This document shows positions 22,143 through 33,500 of a stretch of DNA of 40,205 nt, one piece after another. Numbering within the stretch: the stretch's first letter is position 1; every line of letters begins with the position of its first letter. Made by a program: the position numbers and the translations under genes. The stretch comes from Candolleomyces eurysporus (Eukaryota; Basidiomycota; Agaricomycetes; Agaricales; Psathyrellaceae): assembly GCA_027579435.1 (NCBI GenBank), contig JANBPK010001534.1:1-40205 (forward strand), read 5' to 3'. The notes beneath the pieces were generated by a model that saw only the letters and a program-made list of their open reading frames with translations, ran no database searches and was not told where the DNA came from.

Positions 22143-22996
22143 TCAAACACCCTCATCCCGATTCGGTAAACCGTTGTTGCAAGGGGTGGGCTTTCTGAAC
22201 CAGGTCACCAGCCACCGAACAACACGGAACAGCACGCCGGTTGGTGGTACCGGTGGTGCATGTTGCGAAATAGCTCGGTCAACATTGTGGCCGTCTGGTC
22301 CCATTTGATGATCCCGCGAGTTGGGGGCCTCATTGCCTAGAACATCGATTAGCTACGAGGAGGATCTGAAGGCAGTGGTTATTACTAACATAGTTGCGAA
22401 GTACGATGTTCTTGTCCCCCCGGGTCTAGCGATAACTTCAGGGATTGAAATGATAGAGGCGATGTGGCCGCAACTTACATGTCGGGCGACGGGGCTGTTG
22501 TGGCCGTCGAACCGTGTCATCAAGCGGTGAGCCTTGATTTGCGTTCCCGGAGGACAGTGGTGTGCATACTGAGAGCCGAGGTTCCTGATTGGACGTTGAT
22601 CTGGCTGGGGGATAATATTGCATGGATGCTGTGTGGTGAGGTCGTCGGCTGAAGGTTGCTTCAACCTGCTCATTTCCTAGTAGAAACACTTGAAGTGAGT
22701 GGATGCCTCGTACGTGAATCGCAGTATTGTGTACTATGCGCAGCAATGGCACGGGAAGATAACTTACGGAACGTCACTCTGCCGTCACTGCTGGGGGTGG
22801 AGTTGCGGGCCTCTATTGAATTATCGAAGGTGTTGTTTGAGTGGACATACTCAGTATGGGCTCGGTTATGAGAGTTGTGATAGTTGTAGGTAAACGTGCG
22901 GGAATTGTCAACGACTCGGATGAGGATTTGAGGAGTCCCTCGAAGTGCGTCTTGGAAACTGTCTGAAGGTATTTCTTGATACGGGGGTCGAGCCAT
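22143..22996 (-). CDS. Small Asn-rich / Trp-tail protein, copy D2 (206 aa, unrecognised family)
   Basis: Complement(join(22143..22336, 22479..22676, 22768..22996)), ATG 22996, TGA 22143, 621 nt. Introns of 142 and 91 nt with GTAAGTT donors and CTAG acceptors, both phase 1. Exon 1 starts MARPPYQEIP and has the Asn/His element YHNSHNRAHTEYVHSNN (39-55). Exon 2 is Pro/Gln/Ser-rich (ending RRPQQPRRPT). Exon 3 has an acidic/His stretch, then a Trp-rich amphipathic helix VLFRVVRWLVTWFRK (177-191) and a short polar tail. Most similar to D1 (shared starts PxxYQE, SxxSDGRVTFR-type exon 1 end, GHNVD/GRNAD before the helix). Frames join perfectly across both introns. Unrecognised family, with no enzyme motif. 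Confidence 0.72.
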
Positions 22997-24000
22997 GTGA
23001 GATTGAGAAGATGATGAGGTGTAGGAATCGAGGACACTCGAACTTTGAGGATGGGGAGGGCAATCTCGGTCAGCTTTTAACATATTTAGTTGCCGGGATC
23101 GCTGTGCATGCGGCTTTATCAAAGCAACGCGACAGTACGACACGGTATCATTAATTTTAACTTTTCTGAACTCTATCACTGACAGAGTTTCAGGGTGGGC
23201 GTCTAAGGGGCAGCTAATGCTGGAATATCAACGATCGAGTCGTACGGATTTAATGGCTGGGTAGGGGTGCACCCGAGGTAGTCGGTCATAGCACTGCGAT
23301 CTCAGCTGTACAGATGGGAGCGCTCTAATTGTGTTTAGAGTTAGACAGTCAGGGCTTCGCCGTCCATGATACGAGATAGCTCTGACGATCTCTTCGGTCG
23401 TACGGGAGAGGAAAGAGGCTGGGATACATGTGGTACATGACCCTTTTGCTTTACCTGAGGACCGGCGCCGCGAAACACCAAGATAGCAATGCCAGCCCGC
23501 GGCTGCGAGGAAAGCCAGCCATGTGAAGGTGCTAGATGGCAGGTGGTGTGGTGGGCGTCGAACTTCGAAACAAGCGCTGGACCAATGAGCCCAGCACAAC
23601 AGAGAGATGAGAGTCGATGAAGCGAATACATTCTTTTCGACGAAACAAAGGGCGCAATGTTTGGCCGACACTTGGTGAGCAATCATCGCGGATCGCCAGC
23701 GCCAATCTGGTCATGACATGTATAGATTCCCCGTAGATTCCCCACACGTGTACCAACCCAGCTGCCGCTTGTACGTCTTTCCACATACACAGGGCACAGA
23801 CGGGTGACTTTCGTTTACATTCCTTGCCTCGATTTGGCTGCCTGTTCACAGAGGCTGAAATAGCAAATGAAGCCACGCTGTTGAAATGTGGCCCTGGCAT
23901 TAACCCCCCCCACCCCTCGACAGTTGAGGGGTTTGATTCTTCTTTCCTCTCTTGACTTTGTCAAACTCGGAGTTGCCCGACATCATCCTGCATGTCTCAA
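22997..24000. other. Upstream region of D2, no gene called
   Basis: A TATA-like stretch (TAAATATGTTAAAAGC, minus) lies near 23080. Minus frames at 23228-23686 and 23532-23900 contain hydrophobic stretches (TFTWLAFLAAAGWHCYLGV) and overlap in different frames. I recognise no family, and these may be remnants of a membrane protein gene. Confidence 0.35.
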
Positions 24001-25929
24001 ATGAAATGCTATAGCATGTCTGCGGTGTGTGGTGCCACTGCCAATCAGTAAACGTAACATTTTCTTTTCCAAGCGCTCTCACACCCTCAAGCCGAAAAAA
24101 NGCTCAAAAGTCAAAAGCTGACGCTATTTTGAGTAAAAATATAAGCCAAATTTGGCGGGGAATGGACCAAAAAAGCCCAAAAAAANCCGAAAGTATCTTG
24201 TCGGTTTCCCGTCGAGGGCCACCGCTGAGGTGTCCCAACACTTGTCGCCAAATTAGTGGGCTTCATGCTTGGTTGAAAGTTGGTCTCTGGTATAGCTTCG
24301 CGCTCTTTTCCTCTATGATCACGTTACCCGGGAGCAGAACGGCGGAAGGTTCTCCTGCCATTTCGTTATGAGAAGGTGGCACATATAAATTTTCGGCCCT
24401 TGTCATTTTTTNCGTCATAAGTTCAGCGCAAGAGGAGAATCACTTTGATACAGCATCGGAACCTCCCAATTCGAAGCTACTCAGTGTCAACGGGTGTAAG
24501 TTTTGGTGTGTTGGTCTGTGCAGTGACTGGCATTTCCGGCTTCCGCTTCCCACAGATCTTGGCACTCGATCAGCGAATACTAGACTCATCTATATTGCTG
24601 AAAACGTAGGTATGGTACATTATGGTCCAAAGAGCATCCGTTTTGCATCGGAGAATACATATCTACTTTCTTGAGAAATTGTACCTTCTTCGCCGGCCAT
24701 AGAAAAATGCCAAGTATAGCCTGATTGCGTAGTATTCTATTCGGATACTCGTGTATAGTAACCTGACACACACTCCTGAGATAAATCTCATAGCCCGGCA
24801 GCCGCGCATTGAGCATGACGTCAAGGGGGACTATTGCACTTCCAAAACGTGTTACGCCGCAGGTATTACTTAGACCGCATTGGGCTAGATTTCTTCTTCA
24901 CTGTTCATTGCACAGATCTGAGCGAGACTCAGAGGGTGCACACCGTGTCCGCTGGAAGTGGTCGTCAGTCAGCACCCAGAAAATAGGCCATTTCCTGGAA
25001 TTTGGACCACTTGCTGTCACTCAGGCCAACCACGGATCTATCCTGAAATATAACAGGTGCGGGGTAACAGAATTCCAAAGCCTCGAGGGTGCATAACGTT
25101 AATCACCCGCCTCTGCCCTCCCTCGTCTCAAAGCAGTTTGCCGCTGGCCAACAGATCGGCCGAAAGCGAAGTAGCTTCTATTAGGAAAGTAGGACGTTTG
25201 AGTTGGTCGCGGCCACCTTAATCTCCGAACGAATGGACGAAGCCGGATGAGGGGTAAGGTTTCGGGAGCAAAGTTAACGCTTCCCTTCAGACTCCGTGAT
25301 TAAGCTCCGGTAAGCTGAAGGATCGTCTGCTTTTGTCTCCGTCACCGACTCAATGGAGAGAACTGAAGGTCATTATTAATACGGTCCGTTCGAGTCAACG
25401 TGAATATTCAAGCTGAGAACTTTCGATGCCTTAGCGATACCGCTCAGCCTACTCGCGAGGACCTCGATAAGATTCAGCTAGAGAGCGTGTTCGATGCACC
25501 AGCCACATCTGAAAGCAAGGCCATTTAAAAAAGACTCATTTTTGACTGATCTTCAGATCGCCACTATCTTCGACAACCCCGTGACGTGCATATGACGCTA
25601 ACAATCCTCCTTTAACTTAACACTAAAATGAGACTTCCCTGAGATCACCCCAGATGTCGTTTTACCTCTTCCTTCGCTGGTTCTGCAGTGAAACGCTGTG
25701 GCTAGGGTGCAACGACCAAGCAACCTCCAGGTCTATAACGAAGATGATCGAGCCCTGCTGTTTAAGTCTACTTTGTCTGCGGCCATGGCCTTATACACGC
25801 TTTAATTAATTTCCCCAAGTGGACAAGAAGTTGGATGATTGGTGAGACGTAAGCCGTGTCCAAGGCGCGTTTTACATGGAGAGATTTGAGAGGATCCGCG
25901 TTTTCCGCGTTTGAGGAGTGAGGATGGGT

Positions 25930-26060
25930 TATCATAAGATCGAATTCGGAGCTCCGCGAGTTGTATTGCTACCTATCCAGAGGTGTTAGCGCCTTGAGTA
26001 ACACGATCGTGACAATGATGCTCACCAAACCGACCAATCTTCCTGACTCAGGCAGCGTGA
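25930..26060 (-). pseudogene. MDR oxidoreductase fragment
   Basis: After a GGTAG acceptor at 25979-25980 the minus strand reads AIQLAELRIRS, the start of the MDR nucleotide-binding exon, again in phase 1. Upstream at about 26020-26060 it reads GRFGEH, the end of the preceding exon region. Only about 130 bp is recognisable. Confidence 0.5.
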
Positions 26061-27949
26061 AGGGACCCGTGATTTGTCAATACGAAGACGCTCAACGTTA
26101 GGCTTATCACCGTCGACGGGCTGGGCTCCTGTCCTGCTGGTTAATAGTCACCCGATGACGAAGGAAGGGTGCTCAACTGCGACAGGGCCAATCCAAGGTT
26201 CTGGTCTCTGGAGGGGCCCAACCCACGTTCCTGATTCCAGCATTCTTCTGTGGATGGTTTCCAGAAAGACCCTGGGACCTGCAAGCAATGGAGACATATG
26301 AAGTTGCACTCGTCGAACACAGAAAATCACAAAAGACACACACCTGGATAGAACATTCCCGGGAGGTCAGGTTGATTTGCCACATAGCTTTTGGCTGCCA
26401 TCTCCACAAGAGCTGGAGCTGGGTGCCATATTTAGATTTCCAACGACTGGAGATGGATGTGACAACCCGACCTCCACGAGTGATCGCCCCCAAGAGATAG
26501 TGTTGAAGGTGACTTCAATGTCGTGGGTCCCAGGGTTTTTCGGGTGCTGCGCGCGATTCTCCCGGGGATATGTTATGATTGGTCCTCTGGGTTTCAGGGA
26601 GTCGACGTGTTTCGACAACGAGGTTGCTGAGATGTGATTGGATGACTGAAGGTTCTGGCGCGAGTTGCGTGGCTAGGAGTAGAGGTGTTGATGTACAAAC
26701 CGAGTCAGAGGTGAGGACCGTACCAGGAATCATCCCGGATTCATCTTAGGGGAATTTACGAAGAATCTAGAAATCATGATAGGTTCAGCCATTCACACAT
26801 AACTGATTTATGCGCACCATGCCAGTCATATAATCGTTTGCAGGATCCTCATCCGCAAACTTTCCAGCAGGGGAACGGGAAACAAGACGATGAATGGAAT
26901 TTTGAAACAATAAGCAGGGAGCATGCTCGCACCAGTCCCCACGCTTTAATCTTCCCAACGCCAGCGCCCATATCGACGACCCCACCTGAGAAACCCACTC
27001 CAGGAATTGCAGGAGATTTCACCGCGATGGTCCTAGTTTGTGAACCTTCGTGTCGACAGAGTGCAGCGCAACTGCCTCGAACTGATGAGCGCTCTGGGCC
27101 CGGGTTGACGGGCATCTGGCCATCGAGAACGAAGAATCCAAAAGTTAAGAGAGTCAATCTTTTGTTTCTGGGGACTGTCCATGTTCAGGATTCGTAGGAT
27201 GCTCTAAAAGCAAAACAGTACACACACCATATTGCCCTGGCTGGCTTCGGTATCCCGAATGTCAGAGCGCTGGAACAAACCGAGAGGCTCAGTGCTCCAT
27301 AATTGACGAAGAGTTTCTCTGCCTTACAAAGTGTGCAGCGGACGTGGCAGTGGGCTGTGTTTCAGTGTGTTTCAGCATCTTCAGAAGCTTGCTCCGCTAG
27401 AGAGCATCTGGTGCAAATCTGGTGGATCCCATCGGCAAACTCGGCCCACCACCGTTGATCCGATCACTGTGCACAAAGCCTCGACCGAGTCCGCGAGCAG
27501 GTGCTCCGTTGGTAAACGTGAAATTGGAGGCCACCCTGGCTCGCGTCTCTGTCTAAGTCAGTGTCTGACATTGCTGTAGGATATAAACGGGAAAATTTGA
27601 CATTGCATAAACGAAATAATCTATTGTCGGGGCAGTTCTGCTTTAGGCGCTCGTCCTCGAAGAGGATCGTAGCGGGCCTTGGGAGACCCTCGGTCGCTAT
27701 GGCTTGCCATTGGAAGAGTGAGATCCGCGCAGCATGAGTGTCGATACTGTGAAAGATCGACCGCAGGCGGAACTTTTTCAATGCGTGAAATTGATCTTCA
27801 GGTCGGATAGAACAAGTCGGAAAAGGTCGAATATATTACGAGCTCCTGTACATTCAGGGTTACTGAAATCCAAATCATAACAGGTTGCATCGACAGTTGT
27901 AAGTATTGACAGTTGTGAACGAGGATAGTTGCTTCCATCAATCGCGTCC

Positions 27950-28550
27950 CTTCAGCTCCCTAGAGACACCTTCATCTGGAGAAACGTTCCACCCACGACC
28001 GAACGAATTTTGGAACTTAATTGCATCTGGATGGCGCGTGATCGGGGAGGCCAACTGGCGGGTAGATCCCCAAGACAATGGGGCAGATGGAGGCAAATGG
28101 GGAGGGCTATGACCTACAAAAGGGTGCGTCAGCAAAGTGCTTCCTCAAGGTGTTGGTTTTCCCATCATATACCCAGCGGTATAGCAAACATACCGTTCGA
28201 AGATATTGAACCTTGAGACGATCTAAATCCTACACTGGACGATGGGTGCATGACTGAGCACAGAGCCAGGCGCCAGCATCACTCTTGTTGCCCGTCAATT
28301 GTGACGGTCCTTCATCCATTGATCCTTGACATCGTGTCAGTGGAGGTGTCTTTGGATTCCTTTCGCCACAGTTTTGGCACTGACGATGGGAGCGGCGGGT
28401 GACCGTTTGGCGCGTATCGTCCGCATTGGTGAAACTTCCCAGTAACTTCCCGGACTTGTGGCGAGTAGCCATTGGGCACGGCCAGAGCCAAGGCGGGTAG
28501 CATTGTTGTAGCCATCTCCTTGTCTGCCCCCTCTCCCTCCTACGCTGAAC
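27950..28550 (-). pseudogene. Decayed small gene, copy C
   Basis: Aligned with gene A. Exon 3 survives after a TTTGTAG acceptor (HSPPHLPPSAPLSW, then a shift into NSFGRGW in the frame that is non-coding in A/B), so the Trp-helix frame is lost. The exon 2 donor GTAAGT is GTATAT, and the exon 1 donor is GTCAGT. The Asn-rich element is reduced to TNADDTRQTVTRRSHR. No ATG-led frame connects the exons. Confidence 0.55.
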
Positions 28551-29149
28551 TCACGTCATAGATTTATCCGACAAATCCAAAAATATACCGGCCAAAGGCG
28601 AAGACAGCCGAGGACCCATACTAGTACTCGCGGCATCTGCACTGCTGCGCATGCGGTAGTCGGAACAAAGTTTCAACCGACTCGTAACAAGTGATACCAG
28701 TCGCACGCCCTTGTCGCCCTGCCGTAGAGACCCTGTGCCGGTCTATGTCGACGTGAAACGCATAAGGAGACGAATATCGGTAAGCTGATTACGGGAGACT
28801 AGTGCCGGTCGCTGGGAGAACGGTCTGGGCATTTTGTGACCCCTTTAGTACCCTCGGCTAAATGCCTCGGCAACAGTCGTGCTCGGGACCCTCCTACTAT
28901 ATGTTGGAAAGGTGAGGCCGCCGTAATTAAATCAGGACGAAAGATACCGCAACAGCAGGGTGGAGAACGGATAAGCGTCGCCATGAGAATGCGCGAAAGG
29001 CGGATCGTTCAATCTTGCTCTTCAGGTTATTAGCGGGGGGGGAACAAGCACAGCAGGAGAAGCGGCAATCGGTTGGCTTTTGAGCCACGTACACGAATTT
29101 TCATTGGTCAGATTGAATGAGAAACACCCTTATCTGAAGGTTAACTGTT

Positions 29150-30040
29150 GTCGAAAGAGGCTCCGGTGGGGCTCCTGAGCCAGGTCACTAGCTACTAGCG
29201 ACGAGATGGCAGGTGAGTCAGAACACCAGTTAGGGATCGTGCCTGTTGCAAAAGAGCTTGAACAGCATTACAACTGTGAGTATTGCTTCTGAGCCTTAGA
29301 GAGCCGGAAGGTTCGTTGCTTATGACAATTCTGTTGGCGACGCAGAGCGTATAAGAACGGTGATTACCCACATAATTGCGACGTGGTCGATTTGACCAAC
29401 TCTCCGTCGATGTTCAAACCTGGATAACCTAGCCTGAGCATGAGCTTCAGTAAAGCATCGATGTGAAACAGTCATCGCTTAGATGTCGGGCAGGAATAGT
29501 GTCGTCTTTGCGGGGAACGGGTCAGACCCAGACGAGCTGGATCAACGTGAAACGGCGGGCTCCGATTCACGTTGACGAGTAAAGACGAGGGCATGCATAC
29601 AACTCGGAGTTGGCGCTGTACGATAGGGAACTCATCTGAGACGGATTCTTTGCCCGATGAAGGCAGCCTTTGTCGCGATTCCAAATGCTGGGGTTCCTCG
29701 CTGGACATTGGACAATAGTGAACCCGTAGCATGAGAGCAGTGTGTGCTAGATGTCGTGGGTTGACTGGGGGTTAGTATGGAGCCTCGCTGTCCCAAGAAA
29801 TAATCTCGATGTGAGGTGCAATGTGCCAGACAGGAGTTGCACATACGGAACGTCCATCCGCCATCACTGTTGAGGATTGTGGGCCTGCGTTGAGTCTCCA
29901 TTCTTTGAATTGATAAACTCCGGCTTGTATTTGTCTGGTTTTGAGTGTTGTGATATATGTAGTGGACCGCGTGGGATTAGTCGATGGAAACGCTGAACAG
30001 AGATGCTATGCTACGACCTCGATATCGTGCGGCTAGGGAG
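29150..30040 (-). pseudogene. Decayed small gene, copy D3
   Basis: Aligned with D1 and D2. Exon 1 still ends in NSDGGWTFR followed by a GTATGT donor, and contains YHNTQNQTNT, but an in-frame TAA precedes it where D2 has an Asn codon and no start ATG remains. The exon 2 donor has become CTAAGC. Exon 3 keeps VTWLRSPTG in a frame interrupted by stops. Dead by several independent lesions. Confidence 0.55.
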
Positions 30041-30059
30041 CGTTGGCATCAGCCACCTT

Positions 30060-30480
30060 TGGAAGCAGGGGACTCTGAGAAGATGGTCTCGACGAACCTT
30101 AATATCAACACCCTTCAGCAACCCGTCGCATGAGGCGTCGTACACAGCTTGGATTGGTTTCTCGGAACCGATGATAAGCTGCATGGTTCTTTCAGCGACG
30201 CCTCAACAGATTCAAGGAATAATTCGTGTTGTGGTGAAGAGGTTGCGATTATAGGGTTGCTGGGTACCTTGGCGGGTTGGATTGCTATGAACCAATTAGC
30301 GCCCTGGTGATTGAGGTATTGGATTCCGCTATGCTCACCGAATGCACCGACAGAACTGAATGCACCGACAATTAGAATGGGCGTATCCGCTAGCCTTCCC
30401 TCCCACCGGTGTCCACAGAAGTGTCGAAGCCTGCACCGCGTTGTACTGTCCAACATGAGCAGCGGTGAAGAGTGATAGAG
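30060..30480 (-). pseudogene. MDR oxidoreductase relic upstream of D3
   Basis: The minus strand reads HRWEGRLADTPILIVGAF and SSVGAF (about 30340-30415), then after a TTCATAG acceptor AIQPAKVPSNPIIATSSPQH and ELFLESV (30294 downward). After a frameshift it reads KPIQAVYDA (about 30125-30165). These match, in order, the glycine-rich turn, nucleotide-binding exon and YDAI element of the MDR gene at 3-1085, with the phase-1 intron in the same place. At least one frameshift; the C-terminal part blends into the D3 upstream region. Confidence 0.72.
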
Positions 30481-30569
30481 ATCGAAATGGCTTTGTTGTA
30501 ACAGAAACGGGCGGGATCTAAGGCTTGTCTTTTAGACTCCGTGAATATAAGGATTTAAATAAGGTAGGC

Positions 30570-33500
30570 TTTACCTTTGGGCGAGTCTGAGCTTCCGCAG
30601 TGCCGGATTATCGCTGAAAAGACTACGACGGTGTCATCACATGGGGAATCCGAGTGGTCCATCGACGGTTCTCCCCCAGGAGCGTGTCTGCGGCAATGCT
30701 CGAATGTTCACTTCGAGGCCAGTGACATTCTACCCAGCAGGAGTCTGGATGAGAAGAGAGCATGAAGTTCGAGGAGAACTTCTTGTTAGCAAGCGACATA
30801 AGGACTTCGAAAGAGTGAAGAGCTCACTACCCCTCAAACGCAACGTTCAACGCTTACCTGGTACTTTCCCACATTTTCGGCTCCCGTGAGCAAACCAAAT
30901 GCAATATGCAGCTCATAAGAGGCCGAGTCGGTTAGAAGCTACAGAATGGTTTGACGACTTCAAGCAGCCAGGATTTGCACAAGCAGGCGACATCGCAATA
31001 CGAACCACTATTCTTCCCGTCGGCCCTGTCATGCAAAGACATTCAGATCCGCCCAAGCTATTCCCCCACAACGAAGACGCGCAGCTTTGAAAGCTTGGTT
31101 GAAAACGATTACACAGTTACACTGAACGACGCCAATGTGATCTGCGAGAAGTGTAATCCTTCATGCAGAACAAGCATGGTTGTTGATGCTGATTGGTCTT
31201 CCCCCCAAGATGGGATCCAGCAACCGGCGAGCTCGCTCAGATAGAGCCGCCTTCGTATATCCCATTAGAGCCAGAGACTGCGATGAGTGAGTGAAGATTG
31301 CTTCCCGCCTATCCATCCGTCAGCTAATAGGACCCTGTTCAAGATCCCTGAGCGAGACCAATATGACTTATTCGGCGTTGTCATGTAATCTTCTTCAGTA
31401 TTCAAGTACGCCACCAGACTTGTGTCTTGCTTGTGTCCTTTCTGCGTCTTGTCGAATCACAATTAAATCATGATGGTAGCAACAGCGCTTCTAGTGACAC
31501 TAGTCGCTTTCCGGTTAGTGCTTTCAACAACACTGGAACTTGGTGTGGGTAAGAATTCTGACGATTATCCGCAGGCTATGATGCGCAGTAGACCCCTAGA
31601 ACAATGACGCTCCCAGTACCCTTCCTGGGTTGACGCCGCAAACCAACTTACCTCTTAAGCTCGGCGTCCTGCGACCCCAGTCAGGGATTTTTGGATGGTT
31701 GCTGAGGCTGAGCCTGGGAGCATCCTCATCTCAAGACCTCTGTCAAGCATTTGAGTCTCGTGCGCGAGCGAGCACGCCACAGGCGTGCATCAGTGAGTGC
31801 CATGGATGAATGATTGAATTGAATGTGAGAGGTATACACAGCACGGATACAGCCCTTTCCAAAAAGTACCAGCTTCACAGTGAAGGCAGCTTCGACGGTT
31901 ACCAGGCCCAGGATAATGGATTCAGATAAGTCACACCACGTAACACTAGGCGCAATTCAAGAGGATACTCTGGGCTGGATCCTGTGATCCGTGCACATAG
32001 ATGGCCACCTGGATTGCCCCACACGAAGCGGCAATGGCTGCCTTGCGTGTCGATTCACCACTAGAAATTCAATCCTAATTTTTCACAGGACTCATGAGCG
32101 CTCTCTAGAGCCGATTTAAAACGTTGCGACCAAGACGCATCAGACTGCGAGATCTCACGTCCGTTTGGGCATAAAACCAGGCTGTTGTATTGAAATAAGT
32201 GCCAGGGTTCAACGTTCATGATTGACAAGGTCCTCATTTGGAAGTAGACCAGTGGCGTTGATCGATGGCGATGGCGATGGCCATGAAGGGTGTGCACATA
32301 CACGTGTATCAGTATGACATGTTCAGCTCAAATTAGCTCAAAGATTCCTTCTGGAACTACCGGAGCAAACTGCTCGGCCACCATGAGCTCGCTGTGTGGG
32401 TCCGATTCAATTGAATGACTCCTGTCTGTGCCTATTAAACCAGTTCTGGCCAAGTTGAATTTAAATCGATGACTGGGAGGATATGTGGTTTGAATATGAG
32501 CAGAAAAGTGAAATCCAAATGCACTGTTCACGCGTGCAAATATCGAAAATTCCTTGTCGGCTACCTTGCACTGTCAAATCTCACGGCTTGCACATCATGA
32601 GTTCTCCCTATTCCTGTGGCTGATCATTGATTCCCTTTTCTTCTCTGGGATTTACTCAGGCTTGGAAGAGGGGAACGGGTGCCCACTTCTCTAAAGTAAT
32701 ATAGAACTGAAGTACAAATGCTAATAGCGCTACCTAATATCTAGTAAGTGCCGGGCCCGGGTCCACAGTATCTTCCAGCCTCGGACTGTACCATTTATCG
32801 TGGGATGTGAATGAATTGATAGAGAGAATTTCAAAGCGTTGACCACACGGCGGAAATATTCTCGTGTCAACCCTGCTACCTGCTCAAAAAAGGGAGTGCA
32901 GCAGGCTCCGTAACAGGCTGTCCTTCAGCCCGCACAGCAGGAGTAGTAGTCGCTGGCGTTAACCGCGGACTCGCAGGTGGCAGTGAGCGACCGGGCCACA
33001 TAGCGTCCTCGAAACAAAAATGAGCCGCGGGGGACGGCGTGGTGGGATAGGGCTTGACAGATGGAAGTGAGTAGATTTTTGGCGCTATCTGTGCAAGGCA
33101 CACGTACCTCTTCTAATTGTGCGGGCTGCCATACTAGCTGCCCAGCTGTATAGGTCACCGGGCTCTCCACTCGGAAAGCAGGAGCCTTCGTGGTTGTGCC
33201 CCTTTCCTTCCAGAGACATCTTCATCCTCCTGTTCCAATTGCTAAGATACGTTTAGCAGGGACTATTGGCCTTCACATCCAATGAGCAACCGTCTACCCG
33301 CCTTAGACCGTGTCTGATAATTACTATCGAAGCGATACCATAAAACGTAGATGTACTGCTGCTATGGCCTCGGTTGTTCGTTCATACTCATGGGCACTTG
33401 TCATTGACTTGTACTTTCGGTCGTAAAGAGGTCAGCCAGACCACGCAGTACCACTGGACGAGGACCACTAGACGAAAACCATGCTTACAAAAAGGGGGAA

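Larger units (their letters stand above)
24000..28550. repeat. Third, diverged and rearranged copy of the A/B repeat
   Basis: Segments match unit A in the order: 24.3-24.45 with A 7.58-8.1 kb (GATCACGTTACCCGGGAGCAG as in B); 24.64-24.8 with A 8.7-8.8; 24.87-25.13 with A 9.7-9.96; 25.34-25.40 with A 10.13-10.21 in reverse orientation; 25.93-26.06 with A 10.51-10.6; 26.19-26.6 with A 3.75-4.3; 26.9-27.0 with A 4.7; 27.6-27.8 with A 6.15-6.33; 27.95-28.5 with A 6.47-7.1. So it spans the right half of one unit followed by the left half of the next, as expected of an older tandem array, with large deletions. Ns at 24101, 24186 and 24412. Confidence 0.65.

Noticed and set aside
30951..31244. Possible transposase (CEKCNPSC cluster)
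   Set aside because: Only four cysteines in a short frame, with no catalytic triad or terminal inverted repeats visible nearby.
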